DNA of 64,000 nt, taken from contig NC_087377.1 of assembly GCF_963675165.1 (NCBI RefSeq), forward strand, positions 12,572,632 through 12,636,631. The letters are read 5' to 3'. Of the stretch, positions 11,507-21,000 are shown piece by piece. Each line of letters begins with the position of its first letter. Positions within the stretch are counted from its first letter, which is position 1. The stretch comes from Halichondria panicea. Its lineage: Eukaryota; Porifera; Demospongiae; Suberitida; Halichondriidae. The notes beneath the pieces were generated by a model. The model was not told the DNA's origin and did not search any database. It was given only the letters and a program-made list of their open reading frames with translations. Both the position numbers and the translations under genes were made by a program.

Positions 11507-13404
11507 TGATATTATCCTATGGATACTGAGGATTATCACGAGTCTGTGCCAGTAACTGCACGAGTGCCTGCAAGGCATGAGTGACAGTTACTAGGCACGG
11601 ACGAGTGATAATCATCAGTATCCATGGGATAATGCATTTATTGCTTGGCAACCAAAATGCAGGTTGAATCTGCGCATGCGCAACATGCGGTTGCTTTATC
11701 AACCAGAAGAATGCGTAGCAACAAAATTGAGTTCTCCCAGTTGAAGACAAGTTAAGAGAAAGAAAACAGCTAGTTAGACAAAGAAATAAGACTCTAGAAC
11801 ACCAAGAGAGCTTGCAGAAGGCTACTTAAAGATTTTGTAGAAAACAGACAAGAAAAAAAGACAAGAAAAACGTTGACAACCAGCAACCCGTTTTGAAAAT
11901 GGATAGTTCTGAAGGATAAACACCATGTGCTTGCTTTCTATCATGCTCCAGTGTATCAGAAGAGGAAACATGCACCGCTGTAACTGAAGAAAAGTGTGAC
12001 AACCGTTTTTGAAGCCAAAACGACTTTATACAAGCCTGAATATTATTATGGTGGTGCAGTACACTTCTACATGTGCAATACTCTGCTCAAAGCACCCACT
12101 CCCAACACTGATGCCTGTTTGATGCATTACATATGAACACTGACAACCTCCTGACCCTCAGCTTCACTGCAAAAAGAGCACAAAAGTGATACAGAGCATC
12201 AGAAAACAAGAAAAGAGACTGATAAACATTGCAATGCATGATTATAAGTGTGTAAACTATGTTTTTCTTGTTCTCTCACTGCTGAAAACGTTTTATTCCA
12301 AATAATAATCACTTCCTAGTGTGCAATAAGAAGTGTGCAATAATACTTCCGGGTGTGCAATATGGGAAAATATCTGCACAGTCGGTGATGAGTCGCTTCC
12401 TGTGCAATTTGAATGTAAAACGCTGATGTCAGCACTTATTAAAAAGCAATAATATGATATTATCCTATGGATACTGAAGATTATCACGAGTCTGTGCCAG
12501 TAACTGCACGAGTGCCTGCAAGGCACGAGTGACAGTTACTAGGCACGGACGAGTGATAATCATCAGTATCCATAGGATAATGCATTTATTGCTTGGCAAC
12601 CAAAATGCAAGTTGAATCTGCGCATGCGCAACATGCGGTTGCTTTATCAACCAGAAGAATGCGTAGCAACAAAATTGATTTCTCCCAGTTGAAGACGAGT
12701 TTAAGAGAAAGAAAACAGCTAGAAAGACAAAGAAATAAGACTCTAGAACACCAAGAGAGCTTGCAGAAGGCTACTTAAAGATTTTGTAGAGAACAGACAA
12801 GAAAAAAGACAAGAAAAACGTTGACAACCAGCAACCCGTTTTGAAAATGGATAGTTCTGAAGGATAAACAGCATGTGCTTGCTTTCTATCATGCTCCAGT
12901 GTATCAGAAGAGGAAACATGCACCGCTATAACTGAAGAAAAGTGTGACAACCGTTTTTGAAGCCAAAACGACTTTATACAAGCCTGAACAGGCTTATATG
13001 GTGGTCCAGTACACTTCTACATGTGCAATACTCCGCTCAAAGCACCCACTTCCAACACTGATGCCTGTTTGATGCGTTAAATATGAACACTGACAACCTC
13101 CTGACCCTCAGCTTCACTGCAAAAATAGCACAGAAGTGATACAGAGCATCAGAAAACAAGAAAAGAGACTGATAAACATTGCAATGCATGATTATAAGTG
13201 TGTAAACTATGTTTTTTCTTGTTCTCTCACTGCTGAAAACGTTTTATTCCAAATAAGAATCACTTCCTAGTGTGCAATAACAAGTGTGCAATAATACTTC
13301 CGGGTGTGCAATATGGAAAAATATCTGCACAGTCGGTGATGAGTCGCTTCCTGTGCAATTTGAATGTAAAACGCTGATGTCAGCACTTATTAAAAAGCAA
13401 TAAT
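11507..13404. repeat. Two tandem copies of a ~945-bp repeat
   Basis: Copy A is about 11507-12452 and copy B about 12453-13404; they agree almost base for base. Each starts with ATGATATTATCCTATGGATA and carries a ~105-bp hairpin in which GGATACTGA..GATTATCACGAG pairs with the reverse complement ending in CAGTATCC. Each ends in TTAAAAAGCAATAAT. A clustered TGTGCAATA motif lies near the 3' end of each. Copy B keeps a 61-codon basic, coiled-coil-like frame (12593-12778) that is broken in copy A, so coding is doubtful. The ends are not TG..CA, so two adjacent LTRs are unlikely. Confidence 0.7.
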
Positions 13405-13679
13405 AATTTTTATCTTATTGTGATAAAGAACAGAAAAAAGAAAAAGAAGAGGCTACCTCTCTCTGTATATACTGTAGACAGAGACAGCTAAGTAAAACAT
13501 CAGCTCTGTAGATTTATTCATTAACTTGAGGCTCGGATCGGATACACACTCAGGCGACAGTTAATCTCATAAGAAATTAGTTAAACCTGTGGGTAAAAAA
13601 TAAATGAATGTGGATAAGTACAGTGGCTGTGACGTAACATAATGTGAGGACTACTTATTGACTTACACAATAGATTTAC

Positions 13680-13815
13680 CATTGAAAGCACTATCCATTA
13701 ATACACACTCAAGCAACAAGTCCGGATACACACTCAAGCAACAAGTCCCTCGGATCGGATACACACAAGTCCCTCGGATTGTAAACACATTCAGACCACA
13801 CAGTTCTCGGATCAG
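13680..13815. repeat. Short degenerate tandem repeats
   Basis: ATACACACTCAAGCAACAAG and TCCCTCGGAT(C/T) segments recur two to three times in this interval, with the related GGATCGGATACACACTC at about 13533. No coding is evident. Confidence 0.5.
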
Positions 13816-13854
13816 ATACCACGTACTTACTCTGTGACCAATTTTCGGCAAATG

Positions 13855-14203
13855 TCACAACAATACTTCCTTCCAGAGAGAATGGCACTGAACGTCGAAC
13901 AGACACACCAACACTTTGAAGATGGCTTCACTCAGAGAAACAAGAGGAGAAATCACCATCACAACACTTCTTTCAGAGAGAGGTGCACTGGTCCTGTCAA
14001 GCTTCACATCAATCAAGAAAGGGAGTGTCTGGAAAGCAGATGGACTTGCTCTGGGACTTGCCATAGCCGGTCGGTACGGTACCCACATAAACACCAGCGT
14101 ACAGACACTTCAACGCCTCCAGCTGCTTGTCTTTCAAGACTAGACCTGGTTTTCCAACACAGGATAACGCGTACGCGAGAGCAGAAGAGAAGGTAGCAGC
14201 CAT
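13855..14203 (-). pseudogene. RecQ-like DNA helicase N-terminal fragment
   Basis: On the reverse strand the frames at 14009-14203 and 13855-14094 together spell a superfamily-2 helicase start: SALAYALSCVGKPGL, LKDKQLEALKCLYAG, then the Walker A region VPTGYGKS, QTLPFLIDV and the motif-Ia-like VVMVISPLVSL. A frameshift near the Walker box separates the two halves. Later helicase motifs (DEAH, III-VI) are absent. A second, more decayed copy lies inside a TIR-bounded element at 28725-29331. Both are linked to TCGAGGCTA ends (here at 14394-14402), suggesting that the fragment travels with a DNA transposon. Confidence 0.6.
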
Positions 14204-14334
14204 TACACAACTTGGACTAGATTTCTTTTTTCAATGACATCATTATAAATGAAACGGATATCAATGTTTTACAAACTAATGCGGAATAAGAATACTGATA
14301 AATATACTGCAATTTACGATTACCCAGATTCTGG

Positions 14335-14402
14335 GTAATTCTGGCGCATGCGTAAACAGTGTATACCAGGCCGTCTTTCTCAGCGGCTTGGAATCGAGGC
14401 TA
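14335..14402. repeat. Terminal segment of the TAGCCTCGAT family
   Basis: GCATGCGTAAACAGTGTATACCAGGCC and GGAATCGAGGCTA match the end of the complete element at 28725-29331 and the fragments at 29275-29331 and 50197-50290. The partner end upstream was not found. Confidence 0.45.
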
Positions 14403-14599
14403 GTAACTTAGAAAGACAATTCTAGAAGTTTCTTTCATTTTTGTGTATAAAAGTAGGACTAGAATTATTTGTGTTGTTGTTGCTTGAAAAGTCATATCAA
14501 TTGAAACGCTGTTTAAAGTCTACATAGATCCACGGGTACTTAGCGTAGTTCCCTCACTAACAGGCTAGAGAGGCTAGTCTGTTTACAACAGTACAGTAT

Positions 14600-14682
14600 A
14601 TAGAACCTCGATTATCCGGCATAATTATTCAGTTATCCAGCCTGCCTCTGGAACCAAGGCGTCCGGATAATCGTATTATGTA
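14600..14682. repeat. pogo/Tigger-like terminal repeat fragment
   Basis: GAACCTCGATTATCCGGC and the inverted GTCCGGATAATCG are typical of pogo-class MITE ends. No transposase is present. Confidence 0.35.
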
Positions 14683-14845
14683 GTTAAATTTTTATTGCTT
14701 CTAGTCAGTCCTACGCTCATTATAGAATCTTGGACATTGCAGAAAATAAAACATCAGCAACTCAATTAATTCACGATTAATTTGAACGTAACAGTACAAT
14801 ACTGGAATAGATATACACTATAAGTCTTGATAGCATAATTATAAG

Positions 14846-14943
14846 CTTCGATCCCAGGTCGAGTTTTCGCTTTTATAACGGATAGGCGAACATCACACCT
14901 ATCCGTTATAAAAGCGAAAACTCGGCCTGGGATTGAGGCTAGA
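14846..14943. repeat. Near-perfect hairpin element
   Basis: TCGAGTTTTCGCTTTTATAA pairs with TTATAAAAGCGAAAACTCGG, flanked by CGATCCCAGG and CCTGGGATTGAGGCTA. The same arm recurs at 50205-50235. It belongs to the TAGCCTCGAT family. Confidence 0.6.
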
Positions 14944-15336
14944 TAGTATATACCTATTGTTGAGCTCTTTCTTGTATCTAGACTAAGAACTAGACAGGCT
15001 AGTTTAGTTTGAGAGTTAGCTATTGTTGGGAGACAGGCTCCTACCTATCCTAGAGTACAAGTTGACTTGACCCTTTGCAACAATTCTTAGTGAGTTTAGA
15101 CAAATAACAACAACAACTGAGGAAGATAGTGGGTGATGGCAAATACAAAAACAAAGGGGGGCAGGGCCAGAGCAAGGGGCCCTGCGCACAACAAAGAAAA
15201 TTGAACAAAACAACACATTTACCACAAACTCATTAAACTATGAACCTAGTAAATATTGCATAACATTAAGTAATTAAACACCTAGCTTGTACACATCAAC
15301 ACCTATATACAAGTTTTGACACACAGACATATATAC

Positions 15337-17107
15337 CTAGATTATTGTTAGGACAATTGTTGCAGCTAGAAGGAGTACCCAGAACACGTATGCTGTTTTT
15401 ATACCTGCATGAATAGAATTGATGGCATGAATTTATAGACAGATGGTTCAACATAGATTGCACCCCGGAAAATTTAGAAGATTATTATTTTGATAAACAA
15501 ATTAGCTTGACTATAAATTATAGCAATTGAATAGGAAGAGTGAATATTGTTTGCTATAATTATATATAACGCTCCATGTAATGCCATGCATGTGACTGCA
15601 ATTGTACAAGTTATCTGTTGATTGCTGGGGAAATTTATACATACACCTAAATGAAAAAAAATTATTGGGCTTTAGAGTTAATTGTTGTGAGGGTCTACTT
15701 GAGAAACAACTAAATACTTACTAGGAAATAGTGTGAATGGTTTTCATCTACTTTAGCCACTAACTCTTATTTATCTGAATAGTGTCCGTCATAACTCCAT
15801 TGGTTGTCTGGTTACACTTGGACGTCACTGTTATACGTGCATAGACATTCATGGTCGTACTAACGGGTACAGCAAGTATTGCTTCGTAACTAGTGCTTTC
15901 TGCAGAAATAGCGATGGATTTAATTGCAGTGTTAGTGTCACTCTCAAACACCTGGATCGTGAAGTGACTAAGATCATAGCTTCCATTATTATGCATCCAG
16001 TTAATTTGCACACCAGCCATGTTAACTTTGTTTGGTGGGAAAAAAAATCCGATCACAGGAGAAATCACATCTAAAGGAGGACCTATAATTATGGTAAACA
16101 AAATCAAGGATCATTTAATATAGCTTGGTATATATATTAACCTCGATTCCAGGTCGATTAAAATCGGCCTGGTCTCGAGGCTAGATATATAATTATAATT
16201 ATACACCACACTTATCAATGTATAGGCCTATACTCCCAGGTAGGCCCTGGCAAATTATGCTCTTTTTTTGCCTATTATGCTTTTGAACACTGCCCCAAAT
16301 TCAGCCTATTATGCTTGTCGAAAGAACCCATTATGTCCCAAATTGACGTCATAAATAATATAAATATTTTTCAGTAGTAGTATAGTAACAATTATCTCCT
16401 GTATTGTACATTGGAACATAACTGAAATTCAACACTAGAATATAAAAAGGCATTTAAAGAGAAAAAACACATTCAGCAGCAGCAAAGGACCGTTGCATTT
16501 ACACCAAACTAACCAAATTCAAAATTTTAACCCTATTATGCCAGCATAATGACCTAACCTATTATGTCCCAAATTATGCCGGCATAATTTGCCAGGGCCT
16601 ACTCCCAAGTGAGGTGACGAGAGGATGGTGAGTAATTACCACAAGCACATCACAGAATACTTATACACTTCAACTGCTTTGTTTATTGACTGAGTGTATC
16701 ATATACCTATAGTATATACCTGAAGGTTTGTGCTGGACTACAGCTTCATCAGAAGGTGAAAGAACAGTGCAACGAACAGAGAACTCCGGCAATGAAGAAT
16801 TTTGCACTATTAAATCTGCTACCATCGAAGGTGAAATAGTCGAAATAAGATTCGATACAATGGGGCCATCTTCTAGACGTCCTAATCCTGGAGGGTCTCC
16901 ACGCACATACAACAAAGGAACGCCCAAAGGAATATGTGGTGGTGCTGATAGCCTAATTTGATCTCCAGCTCCACTGCAGACATAGGTAACAATCTCTCCT
17001 GGACAAACATACATTCTGTTTGTTGATTGCAGAGAAGATATAATGGTCGTCTGAACAGATACATCTTCAATCAGACATCCTCCTAAAAGTAAAACTAACC
17101 AAATCAT
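15337..17107 (-). CDS. Ig-FN3 type I membrane protein, tail-less, three exons
   Basis: Exons on the reverse strand are 17107-16720 (388 nt), 16082-15765 (318 nt) and 15404-15337 (68 nt). All junctions are phase 1, and the joined frame is 258 codons. Residues 1-20 form a signal peptide (MIWLVLLLGG core). Residues about 25-125 form an Ig-like module with Cys in YVCPGE, YVCSG and VRCTV. Exon 2 gives an FN3-like beta module (GVQINWMHNNGSYDLSHFTI). Exon 3 is a single hydrophobic helix (FWVLLLAATIVLTII) that ends at the stop, so there is no cytoplasmic tail. Intron 1 holds a MITE (16242-16600). Such a protein would need a partner to signal, or acts as a ligand or decoy; this is inference. The CPGE...C start of the Ig resembles the Ig remnant at 35650-35790. 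No specific family name is assigned. Confidence 0.65.
16138..16186. repeat. Mini-hairpin of the TAGCCTCGAT family
   Basis: ACCTCGATTCCAGG is followed within 30 nt by GGCCTGGTCTCGAGGCTA. It is a tiny palindromic element similar to 23641-23697. Confidence 0.45.
16242..16600. mobile_element. MITE with AGGCCCTGGCAAATTATGC ends
   Basis: The left end AGGCCCTGGCAAATTATGC is the exact reverse complement of the right end GCATAATTTGCCAGGGCCT. Flanks are ACTCCCAGGT on the left and ACTCCCAAGT on the right, a 10-nt near-duplication with one mismatch (the true duplication may be 8-9). The interior has repeated CCTATTATG motifs and no coding. It lies in intron 1 of the Ig-FN3 gene. Confidence 0.65.
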
Positions 17108-17714
17108 TGATCCCTAAACCGAAACAAAATTATAACTTATTTAATTATACTAGATCTATAGGAACTACTTACCATTGGAATTAGAGCTATGCTCTTTATA
17201 GATGAACTGTCAGCTTAGTTTCTAACTCTTCATAGATGAACTTCGACATAATTATCAGTCCAGCTTAGTCTCTGCGCACGCGGACTCTTCATTATTTGGA
17301 GGCTACAAAGAAGAAGAAGGACCGGATGCCAATAATTAGAGAGAGAGAAAGTTCGTCTTGTTTTAATAGTGTCTGGATCCAGTGCACTGGAGATTGATGA
17401 TGAGATCTATGCAGCAGTAGTTTTCTGCATCGATGACATACATTGTCCTAGATAGACAGCGGGAATGACTCTACGGTCTCTCAAGTTCTATATCAACCTT
17501 ACGGCTAGGTATGGTTTCATAGATATACAAGAGCAGCATGGCAGGCAGCATGGAGTGGAAACAAGATCACATGCGCTATCAATCAATCATATACGTAGTA
17601 AGCCCCAGTCGCACCATGTACCATTGAGGATTCCGTGTTTTATGACATGACGACAAGAGAGTGCAAGTGGCAAAGAAGGCTTATTTTTGACTAACAAGGT
17701 AAGCTAAGCTGATT
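17108..17714. other. Spacer without recognised genes
   Basis: The spacer includes the 5' flank of the reverse-strand Ig-FN3 gene. A ~35-bp sequence near 17200-17250 (ATAGATGAACT...CAGCTTAGT) is repeated twice. A 61-codon open frame at 17465 has no recognisable feature. Confidence 0.4.
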
Positions 17715-17960
17715 TATACCCACACTCCCTCCCACAACTCGTGAGTTCAGTTCTTGGTTGGACAAACACTTAATATTATTTTTTCACCTCACAGCTCCAA
17801 TTAATGAACTGCTCGGATCCATTATCCCCACCACAAAACGACACCATCACGGTCCATAAGTGACCTTCCATGCAGTGTGACGATTGACTGTTCCCAGAGG
17901 GATGACTGCCACCTATCTAGCTACAGGAGAGTGGGACACCAAACTGGGGGAGATTTTCTG
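17715..17960 (+). pseudogene. Decayed CCP exon related to 10539-10809
   Basis: CCCACACTCCCTCCCACAAC at 17719 and the following intron and exon copy the region 10539-10809, but with several indels and lost codons (ATAAGTGA in place of TATGTGACC). No frame survives. It marks a duplication of the second CCP receptor family. Confidence 0.6.
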
Positions 17961-18028
17961 CACAAATGAACCTATAGTAATTAAGTGACTTTTATAAAAA
18001 ATGTCTATACACCATTTCTTGTACCCAG

Positions 18029-21000
18029 TTTCCTGTGTGCTACCTGCCTCTCCACTCAATGGAGTGCTACTCAATAACTCTAACCTAACTGAGCGCTCAG
18101 TCATTATCCTCCAATGTGATCCTGAGTTCTCACTGGTGGGTGCAGTGACTGTCACTTATAACAACTCTGCTCTCTGTGATCCTGACCCGGCTCTGTTGGA
18201 GTGTATGTGTCTCAGTGTCATGCCTGCATGCATGTATGCTGCAGAATTACCTATAGATGGGGCATCTGCTATACTGGTGCTACTCTTGCTGGAGGTGAAA
18301 GAGAAAAGGTGATTGACATTCAAAGGATCTGAAATTAATGTTTTTAATTGTCATATAGAGTGTGTGGCTCAAATCAAATACTAGTGAAGATTTAAGCTTC
18401 GATTGTATTGTCTTGGTTTTGTGTTATGATCCATATACCTTTTATTAACTAAGACACAATGACCCTAAAAAAGGTTGACTTGTTTTTCACTCACTACCTC
18501 TTTTAACACAGTACCATGCAGCCTCCAGCAGTGAACAAAGAAGGCTACAACAGAATCACCTATAATGTGGGATGTGGTGAGTATTGGTGTATTGTTAGCA
18601 TCAGTTTATTGCCACACCTCACAGAATCCTGCTTCACAGAACCCTTCTCCAGTTCACTAACCTATGATGAGGTTACCATCAACAGTGATAATGTGGTATA
18701 TAGTCATCAACATACACATATTCTTATGCTGCAATGGCGACTATTTTTGTACAACACAGAAAATAGTGGTCAACGAAGAGGAATACAGTGTAATGAACAC
18801 TGCATGGACAGGTATATATGTGAAACTCGTCTTTATACTCAATCATTACTGAAGCTCCACTCTTCGTACAGGGTGCTCAGAGGCTGCCTGCAGCTATGGC
18901 CAGCTTGGGAATGTGGTGAGTGTGTTTGTGCGCAGTCGTGAAAGTATTGCAGTCGTGAAAGTATTGCGACTAATATAGGTGTCTGTTTTGGTTGGCATTC
19001 TATACTGAACTACTATAATTACAAGTTAGAAAAAATTTGCATATTCAAGCTTTGAAGTGGCCACTGCTAATGAGGTGTCTATCCAACTAAGAAACCTGCT
19101 AGCAGGTCACTATCTGAGTTAGTGACCTGCTAGCAGGTTTCTAACTAGTACCCACAGGTTTCTAACTAAAACCACAGATGCATGAATATAATTAAACTCA
19201 GACAGATTACTATCATTTTTAAGGGTGCTGGAACACCTACGCCCACGTACGCCCACACACACGTTGCTAGGGAAAGCTAACTATGAAACTACCTGCAGGG
19301 GAGACATGGATCCTTCACAGGATTATGAAGCAACACTCTACTAGTGTGCATTCCAAAAATGGAGAGGAAAGGATGATGACAACAGATTTTACACTTGATT
19401 TTCATCATATAGCTAAAAGAAGTTCCGCTTAGGAAACCAGTAGAGCTATGGACTTGATTGTTTGTTTGCAGGTGCACTACACACAGCTCTTCAACATTAC
19501 GAAGAGCTTTTGTTGTAAAATCCCTTTGTTATCTATTTATGAGAATTTTTTGTCATGACACACCCTCTAGAGAAAAATCTAGACCGTATATGGACAAAGT
19601 CAGCCCGTAACTTTGTTCACCTTACCTAATTATAGCAGCATGCTAAATATAGACCAAGTCCTGTACGTAGATAGTCAGATCGAACACTTTTTATATCTGG
19701 CTCTAGCGTACGCATACGCTAGAGTATAAATTAATACGTAAGCCTGTAGACCACGCCCCAATTGCGTACATAGAGTGCAGAATTAGCGTTGAAGATCAAG
19801 AGCCATTATTTTGTTAGTAGCCTGAAGAGAAGAGATAGGCAACGCTGGGGCTACAGACAGCGCTGACAATTGGCTGGCTCATAGACTTCTGCCAGGGTTG
19901 GCTGCTGTTTTGATGGACTTTGAAGGTAAACTATGAACTAGCTTTGCTAGCTTGATACACAGGGCCTTGCTTTTCACTCCCTCCCCCTTCAGAGCTTCCA
20001 TGAAAGCCTGTGTGTAATACCACTCTTGGACCTCAGTGTCACCAGAGTGCTGTGCTCCAGGCCAAGTTGGACCAGTCTCTTTGTCTGGGCTGCAGTAATG
20101 CTTGGCTTCCCCGGGCATCAGATTGGTGGAACCTCCGCTTTTGTGAGGTCCACACAGCTCCATCTGCTTATTAGCAGACCGAATAGGGAGGTTGGGGAGG
20201 CAGCTGATCAGTGAATGGTGTGTCGTAACTGCCTCCATCGCCAGGACATCTGGAAATGAGCTTCTGTGAGTGTGATACATAAAATAAATAATAACACAGA
20301 TTGCCAACCTTCCAGACGAGTTCCTAGCGTGTTTGTAAGTATAGGTCCTCCATCCCAAGTTTTTTGCCAGAAAGGTGACTGTCCCCTTCATCTGGACAAT
20401 ACATGTGCATGTACAGTGAATAATTATGTAGTGGCACCGGGTCAGGTAGAATCCATCCATAGGGACCAACTTATTTTTGTCATCACCCCTGTTCACAATA
20501 TTTTTTTCGTACCTGACCACAGGACCATTCTGCTAACTTGGTGGCAAGGATCTCCAGCTTCTGAAGGATGCGATGCCATTGTGTGCTGGAACATGGTGGA
20601 AGACCCAACCAGCCACTCAACCGGACGTATCAACATGCAGGTGGCCATTGAGGAGAAAGGACAACACTGGATAGTGCCATGAACAGCTCGAATCGTGGAT
20701 AGTACACGTCTAAAGCACTGAAGAGAAACGTCTCCACTCGACACAAATGAAGACAGTGTGTATTAACATTAAAAGACAATCCAACCTGCTGTGTGACTAA
20801 TGCTAGTTGAGGAACTCGGACACTCGTGCTGATTGTACTGAGACTGGGGTCTATTGGCACACTTACGTTTCTCCCATCTACTACTGAAGGCACTCCTTTG
20901 CTACAAATCTGGCTCTGTATTTATTGGATTGTGTTATTTTGTTATTGATTTATTAGTTTGTGTAGCTACCTGATTTTCTTTTGCAGCTTGTAGTTAATTT

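Noticed and set aside
11507-13404. Two LTRs of a retrotransposon
   Set aside because: Copies are directly adjacent with no internal region, ends are not TG..CA, and no primer-binding site or target duplication was seen.
20266-20682. Forward 138-codon frame
   Set aside because: It lies antisense to better-supported reverse exons and has no recognisable domain or splice context.
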